The notes below the pieces were generated by a model. That model was not told the origin of the DNA. It saw only the letters and a list, made by a program, of their open reading frames with translations, and made no database searches. Of a stretch of DNA of 56,993 nt, positions 44,561 to 53,256 are shown one piece after another (within the stretch, counting starts at the first letter, position 1; each line of letters opens with the position of its first letter). Both the position numbers and the translations under genes were made by a program. The stretch covers positions 1-56,993 of the IMG/VR virus record IMGVR_UViG_3300036846_001227, one strand, 5' to 3'. The DNA is from a virus.

Positions 44561-46848
44561 TGGCGCAGGGGCAGCAAGCTGCCCGGGGCGCTGGGCTGGC
44601 GACGGGGCTGCCGGGCGAGCTTGAGCTGTTCAGCCCGTTCCCATTCAAGGGGATGGAAGTCAAGGGGTCGCCGACGGCGATTGATGACGCCGACTTCGCG
44701 TGGCTTGAGAACGTCATGTGGATCGGCAACGGGCAGATGGCCTACCTGGCCAGCTCCGCAAGCACCCCGCTTTATACCAGTGGGCCGCTCAACATTGCCG
44801 CCTACCAGTTCTTCGTTCTCGGTCCCCCCATTTTCAGTAGCGGCACCGAACTGTTCTGCGTGTTTCTTAGTGATGGCTCAGCCGTCGAGGTGCAGATACC
44901 CGGCGGCACGCTGCAACCTATTGCGCCGGCAGGGACCTTCAACCTGAACCCGACGCTGCCGGTCACTGCCACTTACGGGGCCAAGTACCTGTGTATCGGG
45001 AGCGCCGACAGCTACCACATCTGGGACGGGCTTGTCTTGTATGGGCCGGGGACCTTAGCACCACAAGTAACGGTGACCTCGGCGGGGCAGAATTATACGT
45101 CTCCGCCAACAGTCACCATCGTGGGAGGCAGCGGCACCGGGGCGACGGCCACCTCGGAGATCGTCAACGGCGCAGTAACACAGATCACTCTGACTAATCC
45201 GGGGACCGGGTATGGACCCTATGATGGCGGCCGGGTGCAGGTGCTGATAACCGGCGGCGGTAATGCCGACCGGCTCGCGACAGGCACAGCCACCATTGGC
45301 GGCGGCGGTGTGATCAGCGTTCAAGTTGTGGATGGTGGGACGGGGTATACCAATCAGCCGACGGTGACCTTCGCGGGTGGTGGCGGCAGCGGGGCGACAG
45401 CTGTGGCCGCCGGCACTGCCAACAGCATCACCCAGATCAGTGTGGTGACGCCGGGTGTTGGTTACACCAGTGCGCCCACAGTGACGATTGGTGCTCCGGC
45501 CGGCGGCGGCAACACGGCGACCGGCATCGCCATCGTCAGCCTCAACGGGATCAACACGGTGACGGTGACCGACGGTGGGGCCGGCTACACCAGCACACCC
45601 ACGGTAAGCATCACCGATCCTTTCGGCTTTGGCTTTGGTGCGGTGGCGACGGCCAACATGGGGGCCGGCGTCGTCACCAGCGTGACTGTCATTAATCCGG
45701 GGCAGGACTACCACGATGCGGTGGTGACCTTTGTCGGCGGCAACCCCAACGTAGCCACGGCCACCGTCGAGCTGATGCCGCAGGGTGGGCAGAACCCGGT
45801 CAGCGGAGCGGCCATCCAGGTCTTCAAGAACCGGGTGTGGATGGTCAACAACACGTTCCGGTACACGACGGCCGGCGGCAGCGTGTCCGACTTCTCGGCG
45901 GCGGCTGGCGGCATCATCTCTCAGAACAACGACAACTTCCTGATCTACCATTTGTTGGGGCTGGCGCAGTCGTCGGGCTTCCTCTACGAGTTTGGTGATA
46001 GTTCTGTCAATGCTATCAGCAACCCGACGACGACGACCGTGGGGGCGACGAGCACCTCGCCGGGGGTGACCAGCACCAGTTTCACGGTGACTAATGTGGA
46101 CCCGCAGGTAGGCTGCATTTGGCCGCAGACCATCCAGAACTTTGGCGAGGCGATCATCTTCGCCAACCCCACCGGCATCTACGGGCTGTACGGGTCCTCT
46201 GTAAGAAAGATCAGCACCGACATCGACGACCTGTTTAATAACCTGCCCGATCAGTCCGGCATTCTGCCGACGGCCTGCACGGTCCACCTGTTTGGTATCA
46301 AGTGTTATTGTATATCGCTGCAAGTAGTTGATCCCTACCAGAACCTGGTGCGGAACCTGCTGCTGCTGTGGGACGGATTTAAATGGTTTAGTGCTACGCA
46401 GGAACAACTGATGCTCTACCTGGCCACTGTTGGCGTGGGGGGTCAGTTCATTGGTTACGGGGCCGACCACCAACATATCTGGCAGATGTTCTCCAGACCT
46501 AGTGTCACGCTGACCAAGACCATGATCAGCAAGTTCTACGGAGCTACGTCGGCCCTGAAAGCCAAGCGGGCCATGCGCTTCTACCTGACCGCCGAGCAGA
46601 GCATGAACTACGCGGTGACGATCCACTCAGAGTTTGGCGATGTCCCGCTGGGTACGCTGAGCTATCCCAACCCTGGCGTCATTATGCCCGCACCACCAGG
46701 CGCGTATGGGAGAAGCTTCGCGGTCCAGTATCAGGATGCCCAGGGCGTCTGGGGCCACTATCTGGGGTGGACATTGACCTCGACGGTGGCGGCGAATAAT
46801 ATCAATTACATGGCTCTAGCATGGCTGCCCGATGCCCCGGCCTTCTAG
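44560..46848 (+). CDS. Nozzle/stabilisation-like tail protein with GYT repeats, 762 residues
   Basis: ATG 44560 shares a base with the previous stop (TGATG). Residues 1-165 (ELFSPFPFKGMEVKGSPTAI, GQMAYLASSASTPLYTSGPL, GAKYLCIGSADSYHIWDGLV) and 405-762 (AIQVFKNRVWMVNNTFRYTT, VGCIWPQTIQNFGEAIIFAN, LLLWDGFKWFSATQEQLMLY) make the beta-propeller-like body of podovirus tail-nozzle/DNA-stabilisation proteins. Between them, residues 167-402 are six GYT-type units (e.g. QNYTSPPTVTI, GGTGYTNQPTVTF, PGVGYTSAPTVTI, GGAGYTSTPTVSI). Confidence 0.65.
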   Translation: MAQGQQAARGAGLATGLPGELELFSPFPFKGMEVKGSPTAIDDADFAWLENVMWIGNGQMAYLASSASTPLYTSGPLNIAAYQFFVLGPPIFSSGTELFCVFLSDGSAVEVQIPGGTLQPIAPAGTFNLNPTLPVTATYGAKYLCIGSADSYHIWDGLVLYGPGTLAPQVTVTSAGQNYTSPPTVTIVGGSGTGATATSEIVNGAVTQITLTNPGTGYGPYDGGRVQVLITGGGNADRLATGTATIGGGGVISVQVVDGGTGYTNQPTVTFAGGGGSGATAVAAGTANSITQISVVTPGVGYTSAPTVTIGAPAGGGNTATGIAIVSLNGINTVTVTDGGAGYTSTPTVSITDPFGFGFGAVATANMGAGVVTSVTVINPGQDYHDAVVTFVGGNPNVATATVELMPQGGQNPVSGAAIQVFKNRVWMVNNTFRYTTAGGSVSDFSAAAGGIISQNNDNFLIYHLLGLAQSSGFLYEFGDSSVNAISNPTTTTVGATSTSPGVTSTSFTVTNVDPQVGCIWPQTIQNFGEAIIFANPTGIYGLYGSSVRKISTDIDDLFNNLPDQSGILPTACTVHLFGIKCYCISLQVVDPYQNLVRNLLLLWDGFKWFSATQEQLMLYLATVGVGGQFIGYGADHQHIWQMFSRPSVTLTKTMISKFYGATSALKAKRAMRFYLTAEQSMNYAVTIHSEFGDVPLGTLSYPNPGVIMPAPPGAYGRSFAVQYQDAQGVWGHYLGWTLTSTVAANNINYMALAWLPDAPAF

Positions 46849-47017
46849 CGACGACGAGATGCACGAGTTCTCCGGCGAAATCCTCGCCGAGACAGAGCTT
46901 GCCTGGAAGTTCGCCGACGGCCGCAGAGCAGTGTGGCTGCCCAAGAGCCAGTGCGAATGGGACGAGCCGACCATGCTGGTCCCCGAGTGGCTAGCCATCA
47001 AGACGGGACTGGCCTGA
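46832..47017 (+). CDS. Hypothetical protein, 61 residues
   Basis: Starts inside the end of the nozzle gene (17-base overlap) and ends with TGATG overlap to the next. Acidic, beta-rich (EFSGEILAETELAWKFADGR, AVWLPKSQCEW). Common type of small tail-region protein; function unknown. Confidence 0.6.
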   Translation: MPRPSSDDEMHEFSGEILAETELAWKFADGRRAVWLPKSQCEWDEPTMLVPEWLAIKTGLA

Positions 47018-47244
47018 TGGCTGTCCAAGTCTACGATCCCGATCATATCACCCCCATCGAACTGGGCTGGAAGCTGCGTGAGGCCGGCTACGACCCCGAC
47101 AAGCTGGCCGAGCTAGGTCAGATCATGGGGATCGACCTGCTGGAGATACTAGCCGGCTGGGCACCTGTCCTGGTCAAGGTCCTCAGCCCCCAGCGGATGA
47201 CCTGGTGGGAGTGGTTGAAGAGCTGGTTCAAGAGGAGGAAGTGA
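47017..47244 (+). CDS. Hypothetical protein, 75 residues
   Basis: Coupled start (TGATG). Acidic helical N-terminus and an amphipathic, Trp/Lys-rich C-terminus (MTWWEWLKSWFKRRK), which could bind membranes. No family recognised. Confidence 0.6.
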   Translation: MAVQVYDPDHITPIELGWKLREAGYDPDKLAELGQIMGIDLLEILAGWAPVLVKVLSPQRMTWWEWLKSWFKRRK

Positions 47245-47465
47245 TGCCGAGATGGAACAAGCCCGACGAGGCGGACTGGCCACAGGGCCATGTGTGCAAC
47301 GTGACGCCCAATGGGAAGACCTACGAGCAAGGGTCGCAGTCTCCTTTCGCGAATGGCTTTCTCGGAAGAGGTTGCATGGACACCACACAAGTGGGGACCA
47401 AGACCATCGAGCGGCCGGCGGCCAACACCAACCGTTCGGGCGAGAGCCGGGGAGGAGGCTTCTGA
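47244..47465 (+). CDS. Hypothetical protein, 73 residues
   Basis: Coupled start with AGAGGAGG upstream. No strong secondary structure; contains VCNVTPNGKTYEQGSQSPFA and GRGCMDTTQVG. Two Cys. Unknown. Confidence 0.6.
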   Translation: MPRWNKPDEADWPQGHVCNVTPNGKTYEQGSQSPFANGFLGRGCMDTTQVGTKTIERPAANTNRSGESRGGGF

Positions 47466-47671
47466 TGGGAGAGTGTGAAGCAAACGGGGTGGCCCAACTC
47501 CAGCAGACGGCTGTGCCCGAAGCAGAGATGCACCGCTTCCATATCGAGCAGTGGACGCGGGTGTTGATCGAGGCCGCCGGCATCCGGGAGGACCCGGAGA
47601 AGATGGCAGCGATCCGGGCCTACATCAGGGAGCGGCGCGACGAACTTGCCAACTTGCTCGACAAGCTGTGA
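47465..47671 (+). CDS. Hypothetical protein, 68 residues
   Basis: Coupled start (TGATG) and coupled stop. Helical with MHRFHIEQWTRVLIEAAGI and AAIRAYIRERRDELANLLDK. Unknown. Confidence 0.6.
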   Translation: MGECEANGVAQLQQTAVPEAEMHRFHIEQWTRVLIEAAGIREDPEKMAAIRAYIRERRDELANLLDKL

Positions 47672-48027
47672 TGACTTTGGTGGGGATACTTTCGGCAGGC
47701 AACACGCCGCAGCAACTGTCGGCGTGGAGCTTTGCGCATGCTCGCGACCATGACGACATCGATGCCGCTTTGCTGGCCGCCGGTTTCCCGCAGCCGATGA
47801 TCCCGCTTGATCCTTTGCCAAGTCTCGACAACGCCTTCTTCTGGCTGATCAATCACCAGCAGAAGCACAACGCGATGAACGCCGCCTTTGGCCTGACCGG
47901 CGACGACCTGACCAAGTACGACTTCACCAACAAGGAGAACCTGGACGCCTTTGTCGGCGTCAATTACTCGGAGCACACCAGCGTTTACCAGGTGTTCGCG
48001 GCGCAGGGTGTCCTCGTTGGTGGATGA
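47671..48027 (+). CDS. Conserved tail-region protein, 118 residues
   Basis: Coupled start. Begins MTLVGILSAGNTPQQLSAWS, then FAHARDHDDIDAAL, LDNAFFWLINHQQKHNAMNA and a Val/Tyr-rich end. Similar short proteins occur beside tail genes in many phages. Function unknown. Confidence 0.65.
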   Translation: MTLVGILSAGNTPQQLSAWSFAHARDHDDIDAALLAAGFPQPMIPLDPLPSLDNAFFWLINHQQKHNAMNAAFGLTGDDLTKYDFTNKENLDAFVGVNYSEHTSVYQVFAAQGVLVGG

Positions 48028-48028
48028 G

Positions 48029-48553
48029 ATGCTTGGTTATAACTACGACATTGAGGCGATCCTGGGTGTGCTGCCCAAGCTAGAGGAGGCGTGGCAGGAA
48101 GAGCGGTGGCGGCAGCGGTTGCCTTACACGCCGCACCGGGACAGCGAGACGATCTTCCTGCGGCGGCAACCGGGCGACCGGCCACGGGATGTGCTGCACC
48201 AGCTGGAGGTGGTAGGCACACGACATTGCGAAGGCGTGCTGGCCAAGGCGGTCGCGGCTATTGCGCTGCGGGTTGAGGGCCGGCCGGGCCGGGCGATGTT
48301 GGTGCGTCTGGCTCCCGGCGGCCGAGTGACACCCCATGTTGATATTGGCGTCTATGCCGAGGCGACGGAGCGTTATCACCTGGCACTGGTGACCAACCCT
48401 GGTGCGTGGCTCGCTTGGGGAGAGCGGCGCTGTCATCTGCCGGCGGGTATGATCGGGGCCTTTGACAAGCATATTGAGCACTCGGCGGGCAATGATGGGG
48501 CAGAGGGCCGTGTGCACTTGATCGTCGATGTCTTCCTCGATGATCCGCTGTAG
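48029..48553 (+). CDS. 2-oxoglutarate/Fe(II) hydroxylase-like protein (Asp/Asn hydroxylase type)
   Basis: 174 residues; ATG 48029 taken, GTG 48020 possible. The double-stranded beta-helix core reads RLAPGGRVTPHVDIG (His-x-Asp metal pair), YHLALVTNPGAWLAWGE, GMIGAFDKHIEHSAGND (distal His) and VHLIVDVFLDDP. These match the aspartyl/asparaginyl hydroxylase-like group encoded by several phages. A possible substrate is a virion protein or host protein; this genome also encodes two collagen-like proteins. Its 3' end overlaps the GNAT gene. Confidence 0.7.
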   Translation: MLGYNYDIEAILGVLPKLEEAWQEERWRQRLPYTPHRDSETIFLRRQPGDRPRDVLHQLEVVGTRHCEGVLAKAVAAIALRVEGRPGRAMLVRLAPGGRVTPHVDIGVYAEATERYHLALVTNPGAWLAWGERRCHLPAGMIGAFDKHIEHSAGNDGAEGRVHLIVDVFLDDPL

Positions 48554-49046
48554 GGTCACGACATTCGACGAGGCGCTCCCCGAGATCGAGGGAGTGCTGG
48601 ACGCTCATTGGCAAGAGGTCGGCAGTTACCGCGACCAGTTCACCCGATGTATACATTATGAAGAGTACCGGATGCTCGCCGCAGCGGGCCGCCTGTTGAC
48701 GGTGATGGCGAGTAATGAAGCAGGGGGATTTGCAGGATATTTCATAGGTGTTCTTGGGCGGGACTTGCACCGCAATAGTCTGACGAAACCGGAAGAGCGG
48801 GTCGTCACCCTTGGTGCACTTGTTTATTACATGCGACCCGAGTATCGTGGACATGCACGGACGCTGATCCGTTTTGTCGAGCGATACGCTGTAGAGCGGT
48901 ATGGCGCGCAGATCATCAACATCCGGGTGAAGACGGAAGCCAATGCAGCGGATGCCTTCCTCACGCTTTTGGGCTATAGAATTACCGAGGTCAACTACAC
49001 TCGCTTGATAGGGGAAGCCTCGGATGAAAAGCTTTCCGTGGACTGA
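48528..49046 (+). CDS. GNAT-family N-acetyltransferase
   Basis: 172 residues; ATG 48528 (or 48540) inside the end of the hydroxylase gene. VTLGALVYYMRPEYRGHART carries the acetyl-CoA loop (R-x-x-R-G-x-A), followed by LIRFVERYAVERYGAQIINI and NAADAFLTLLGYRITEVNYT, the typical GNAT strand and helix order. It may modify a phage or host protein. Pairing with the hydroxylase suggests the two act on related targets. Confidence 0.75.
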   Translation: MSSSMIRCRVTTFDEALPEIEGVLDAHWQEVGSYRDQFTRCIHYEEYRMLAAAGRLLTVMASNEAGGFAGYFIGVLGRDLHRNSLTKPEERVVTLGALVYYMRPEYRGHARTLIRFVERYAVERYGAQIINIRVKTEANAADAFLTLLGYRITEVNYTRLIGEASDEKLSVD

Positions 49047-51069
49047 TCCCGACGCACATTTTCGGTGCTACATCTTCTCGGCTGCCATCCTGCCGGAGAT
49101 TGTCCTGCCGGAGGTGGCTGTCAGCGCGGTGGCACCCGAGGTCCTCGGAGCGACTGTCGGGCTGGGAGACATCCTTGGCGGCGTAGGAGCGGGAGCGTTG
49201 GCGCTTGGCGGAGCCATACCGAGCGCCATTGGTGCCTTTGGTGGTGTTGAAGGTGGTGTGGGGGGCGCGGCAGGCTTGGGACCCGATGCCAGCTTTGAGT
49301 TCAGCCCGGAGCAGATTGCCAATCAAATCCAGCCGAACCTGAGCAGGGCCGCCACCCTGTTGCAAGAGCCGGGCGGGGCAGGGGAGCTGGGTCAGACACA
49401 GGCGTTAGGTGAGGTACTTGGATCGGGGCAACTAGGAGCCGAGACGGCGGCGGTAGGGGAGCAGTTCGCGCCGCAACTGATAGGCGAGGCGTTCGCATCG
49501 GGCAGCTTTGCTACTCCGGCCGAGGCGGCACAATTCCTCCAGGCCTTTGGTTACCTGCCGGCGACAGACGCAACGGCGACAGGTATCGCTTTGCCGGATG
49601 TCAATGTCGCAGCGGCGGCCCCCGAGGCAGCGGCGGCTCCTTCTGCGGCGGCGGGGCCGAGCCTCTTTGGCATCCCATTGCCGTCGCCGAGCAGTGTGCT
49701 TGGTGCGATCAATCCCATCGGCACGGCGATGGCGCAGGACATGCCGGCGCTGGTAGGTCTGCCTGCGCCTAGTGGGGTCGGCGGCGCAGCGGGGGGACAG
49801 CCCACTGTGTTGACAGACCAGAACCTGGGTGGGCCAACGGGAACCTTGCCGTCGGGGATACGAGCGCCTGGTCTTCCTCAGAGTGCGCCGGCCGGCGGCA
49901 GCAGTTCGCTAGTGACGGGTGGGGCGGCAGCGGGTCCGCCTGCGCCGGGTGCCGCTCCCATCGAGCTTCAAACCCCCAGCATTGGTGGGCTGGACACCAC
50001 CACTGATGTGTCGGGATCGACAGCCGCGACCACCGCTGCTCCGTCGCCGACGACCCCACCCGCTACGACAACGACGACGGGGCCTGTCAACACAGCAGCG
50101 GTCACGCCACCAACGACCACGCCAACGACGACGCCGACCACGACGCCTGCGAGTGGTGGGGAGTTCTTCCCTGGGGCAACCAAGGGAACTGTGAGCGGGA
50201 CGGACCTGTCGAGCAGTGTGACAGCGGATGAGGCAGGGGCGGACAAGGGGTGGTTCGGCAACCTCAAGGCTTGGGCCAACGAGAACCAGGGGCTGTTGAG
50301 CCTGGCGGGGCTTGTTGGTGGGCTGGGGATGAACTTCCTCAACAAGCCGACGGTGCCGGGTCAGGCGACCAATGCGCCGACGCAAGCCGGGGCCAATGCC
50401 TTCCAGGCGCAGGGTCCGGCCAACCAGAGCTTCCAGACGGCGGCCCAGCAACTTATACCGGCGGCTCAAGGGGGGCTGGCGACGGCGATCCAGAGTGCGT
50501 CGCCGATCATCGCCCAACAGAGTGATTTGTCGGCGCGGTTGGGTGCAGCCTCTACACCCCTGTTGGCTGCCGAGACGACCGGCCAGTTGCCTCCAGGAAT
50601 AAGCGACTCCATCAGGTCAGCACTGGCGGCGAGCCGGGGGGCGATCACCAACAGAAACGCTAACCTTGGATTGTCGGGGTCCTCGACCGAGGCGTTGGAT
50701 ATTGGGGCCGGGGCCGGCAACATCATCGCGCAGATACCGGGCATCCTCTCCAGCCTGGTGAGCCAGGGCATTCAGGAGGCGCAGGGGTCCGGCACGGCAA
50801 GCGGCAATGCCTTGGCAGGGGTGACCTCTATCTTGAATGGCATCCAGGGCCTCAACCAGGCAGTGAGCACCGAGACTGGGGCGGCCGGCGGCGTGACCAA
50901 TGCGGCCAACGCGGTCACCAATGCCGCGCAGACGATCAGTCAGGCGGACCTGGGTGTAGCCAAGTTGCAACTGGAGGCCGACAACGAGTTGAACACGGCG
51001 CTGGCCAATCTGAGCAAGAACCTGGCGCTGTCGCAGATCAGCCCCTCCACGGTTAACGTGACGGCCTAG
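49024..51069 (+). CDS. Internal virion protein, 681 residues (putative)
   Basis: Starts inside the GNAT gene end. A short structured N-terminus, a Gly/Ala-rich hydrophobic region (VLGATVGLGDILGGVGAGAL), a Pro/Ala/Thr-rich linker (ATTAAPSPTTPPATTTTTGP, and TTTPTTTPTTTPAS), then helical Gln/Asn/Ala-rich sequence ending in a coiled coil (DLGVAKLQLEADNELNTALA). Composition and position match ejected internal core proteins of podoviruses. Confidence 0.6.
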   Translation: MKSFPWTDPDAHFRCYIFSAAILPEIVLPEVAVSAVAPEVLGATVGLGDILGGVGAGALALGGAIPSAIGAFGGVEGGVGGAAGLGPDASFEFSPEQIANQIQPNLSRAATLLQEPGGAGELGQTQALGEVLGSGQLGAETAAVGEQFAPQLIGEAFASGSFATPAEAAQFLQAFGYLPATDATATGIALPDVNVAAAAPEAAAAPSAAAGPSLFGIPLPSPSSVLGAINPIGTAMAQDMPALVGLPAPSGVGGAAGGQPTVLTDQNLGGPTGTLPSGIRAPGLPQSAPAGGSSSLVTGGAAAGPPAPGAAPIELQTPSIGGLDTTTDVSGSTAATTAAPSPTTPPATTTTTGPVNTAAVTPPTTTPTTTPTTTPASGGEFFPGATKGTVSGTDLSSSVTADEAGADKGWFGNLKAWANENQGLLSLAGLVGGLGMNFLNKPTVPGQATNAPTQAGANAFQAQGPANQSFQTAAQQLIPAAQGGLATAIQSASPIIAQQSDLSARLGAASTPLLAAETTGQLPPGISDSIRSALAASRGAITNRNANLGLSGSSTEALDIGAGAGNIIAQIPGILSSLVSQGIQEAQGSGTASGNALAGVTSILNGIQGLNQAVSTETGAAGGVTNAANAVTNAAQTISQADLGVAKLQLEADNELNTALANLSKNLALSQISPSTVNVTA

Positions 51070-51072
51070 GCT

Positions 51073-53253
51073 ATGACCGGGTACGCCGATCCGTTGGGTG
51101 CCATCCCCGGCATGTTTGGCTTTAACACGCCGGCGGTCAAGTCGAGCGGGCTGTTGTCGGGGCTACCTGCGGTCAAGTCGGCGAAGGAGTTCTCGGACTA
51201 TAAGCCTATCGTGCCGGTCAAGCCGGTCCCCCCTCCAGAAGCCGAGGGCAAGGAGGTGGAGCGGCCCGACCCCGAAGGAAAGACCCCGGCCAACAAGGAC
51301 GATGTCAGCAACCTGCGGCCCCACGAGCAAGCGCCGGCCACCTTCTCGACCGACGCGCCCGGGGTCCGGCCGCCGGTATCATCGCTCTACCCGAGCGCGC
51401 AGCCGCCGACGGGAGGGGCCTGGCCGGGGGCGGTCACGTCCGATCTGGTGGTGAGGTCCGGCTTCCCTAAGGAGACGGCCGCCGACTGGGCCTCCCTGGC
51501 CAATTACATCACCAAGGGTGAGCACAAGAGCCAGGGCACTGGTGCTTTCACCGAGCTTTACAATGGCAAGCCATGGGAGGGGGCCAACACCAATCATCCT
51601 AAGGCGCTGGGCTGGCCGGGGGATGTGGGGCCAGATGGCAGGCCGACCTCGGCCTATGGTTACTTCCAGGACGAGTACGACACCTGGGTAAACACGATTG
51701 CCCCGAAGTTCTTGAATGGCGACACGCGGATGACGCCGGAGAACCAGATCAAGGGCAACCTGATGATGGCCGCCCAAGCCTACAAGGCCCATACGGGGCG
51801 GGACCTCCTGGCCGATTTCAAGGCCGGGCAGTACGCGAGCATCGACAATGTCCTGCACAGCCTGTGGCCGTCGTTGGGGCAGGGGAGCGCCGGCCAGGCG
51901 CGGTCCGACGAGGCCTTCGCCAACATGCAGCGGACCAATCAAGAGGCGATTGATGCGGGCCGCGTCAGGATGACTGAACTGGAGAAGATCATCCGGGCCA
52001 GTGACCCGGCATCGGAGGAGATGCACAAGCGTCTCCATGAGGCGATGGACGAGTCCGATAGGTTGGCCAAGCAGTATCAGCAGTTGTCCACCAAGATGCC
52101 CACGTCGCGGACGCCGATGGAGGCCGCCAGCGGGATCACGCCCCTTCTTACATTCCTGGTAGCGATGGGCGGCTTTGCGACGAGAAGGCCGGGCCTTGGG
52201 GCGATCAACGCGATGTCGGGTGCCCTCCAGGGGTTGAAGGAGGGCAATGATGCCCAGTTCGCCAACAATGTCGACCTGTGGAAGACGCAGACCAACATGG
52301 CCCACACGGCCTTCGAGATGCAGAACCAGGGCATCCGGAACATCGTGAGCGACCTGACGCTGACGGAGGCCGAGAAGCAACACAAGCTGACGGATTACTT
52401 CCGGCTGTGGCAGATGGACCAGGACCTGAGACTGGCCCAGAGCAACCAGTGGAAGGAAGTGTACGAGAGGATCGAGAAGAACGACCTCACCCAACTAAGA
52501 CGGGAGCAGCTGCGGCTGAAGTACCAGGCCGACATGGATGCGTTTGTCGAGGAGGCCGCCGACAAGAAGGACGGCTCCTATGGGCTGACCGGCAACACCA
52601 AGGTCTACTACAAGGATTTGGTGCGACAGCTGGGCCATGCCCCCAGCCCCGCCGAGATAGCCGATCTGCATCTGAAGGCGGCGGCGGTAGGAAGGACCGG
52701 CACCAAGGGGTTGACAGCGTCGCAGCTAGAGGAGAACGCCCAGATCGATGCGGCCCGCAAGGCCTTCGGGGCCGACGATTGGCCGGCGACCTTTGAGCAG
52801 GATGTGCTCGACGGTCAGACGCATCCTGAGGCACCCTTGACAGATAAGGAGTTGGCGGATCGTGGGTACAACAAGAGATCAGCCGACGAGTACAAGAACC
52901 TGATCAAGTCGAGCATGGACCCCAACCGGAGCACGCCGCTCTACAAGAGGTTTGAGAAGGCGATCAAGCCGAAGTTTGTGGCCCCCACGTACACTTTGCC
53001 GGATGGGACGACGACAACGGGTCCGGTGCGGCCAGAGGAAGACGCGGCTAAGGCGGAACTGGATAGAGGTGTCCAGCAGTCCAGGGCGGCCGGCGCTGAT
53101 CGTGAGCAGTCCAAGGCGCTGTATATAGAGCTTGGTGGGGCGGCGGAGGACTTTGATGCCCTGTGGCCGCCGACTGTAGAGACGCCGACGGGAGCTGTTG
53201 GCGGGCAGTCCCTGCCGGATGCCATCGGCCTCGCTCCACAGTATGGGTTATAA
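51073..53253 (+). CDS. Internal virion protein with lysozyme-like transglycosylase domain
   Basis: 726 residues. After a Pro-rich N-terminus, residues 120-270 form a muramidase related to lambda-type transglycosylases: ASLANYITKGEHKSQGTGAF (catalytic-type Glu), LYNGKPWEG, TSAYGYFQDEYDTWVNTIAP, and SIDNVLHSLWPSLGQGSAG. The rest is mostly helical and hydrophilic. Such virion lysozymes open the peptidoglycan during DNA entry. No separate endolysin was found, so it may also matter for release. Confidence 0.75.
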   Translation: MTGYADPLGAIPGMFGFNTPAVKSSGLLSGLPAVKSAKEFSDYKPIVPVKPVPPPEAEGKEVERPDPEGKTPANKDDVSNLRPHEQAPATFSTDAPGVRPPVSSLYPSAQPPTGGAWPGAVTSDLVVRSGFPKETAADWASLANYITKGEHKSQGTGAFTELYNGKPWEGANTNHPKALGWPGDVGPDGRPTSAYGYFQDEYDTWVNTIAPKFLNGDTRMTPENQIKGNLMMAAQAYKAHTGRDLLADFKAGQYASIDNVLHSLWPSLGQGSAGQARSDEAFANMQRTNQEAIDAGRVRMTELEKIIRASDPASEEMHKRLHEAMDESDRLAKQYQQLSTKMPTSRTPMEAASGITPLLTFLVAMGGFATRRPGLGAINAMSGALQGLKEGNDAQFANNVDLWKTQTNMAHTAFEMQNQGIRNIVSDLTLTEAEKQHKLTDYFRLWQMDQDLRLAQSNQWKEVYERIEKNDLTQLRREQLRLKYQADMDAFVEEAADKKDGSYGLTGNTKVYYKDLVRQLGHAPSPAEIADLHLKAAAVGRTGTKGLTASQLEENAQIDAARKAFGADDWPATFEQDVLDGQTHPEAPLTDKELADRGYNKRSADEYKNLIKSSMDPNRSTPLYKRFEKAIKPKFVAPTYTLPDGTTTTGPVRPEEDAAKAELDRGVQQSRAAGADREQSKALYIELGGAAEDFDALWPPTVETPTGAVGGQSLPDAIGLAPQYGL

Positions 53254-53256
53254 AAG

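Noticed and set aside
45055-46626. 523-residue open frame antisense to the nozzle-like gene
   Set aside because: Composition (His/Arg/Asp/Gly-rich) is that of a shadow frame; no motif and the sense gene is well supported.
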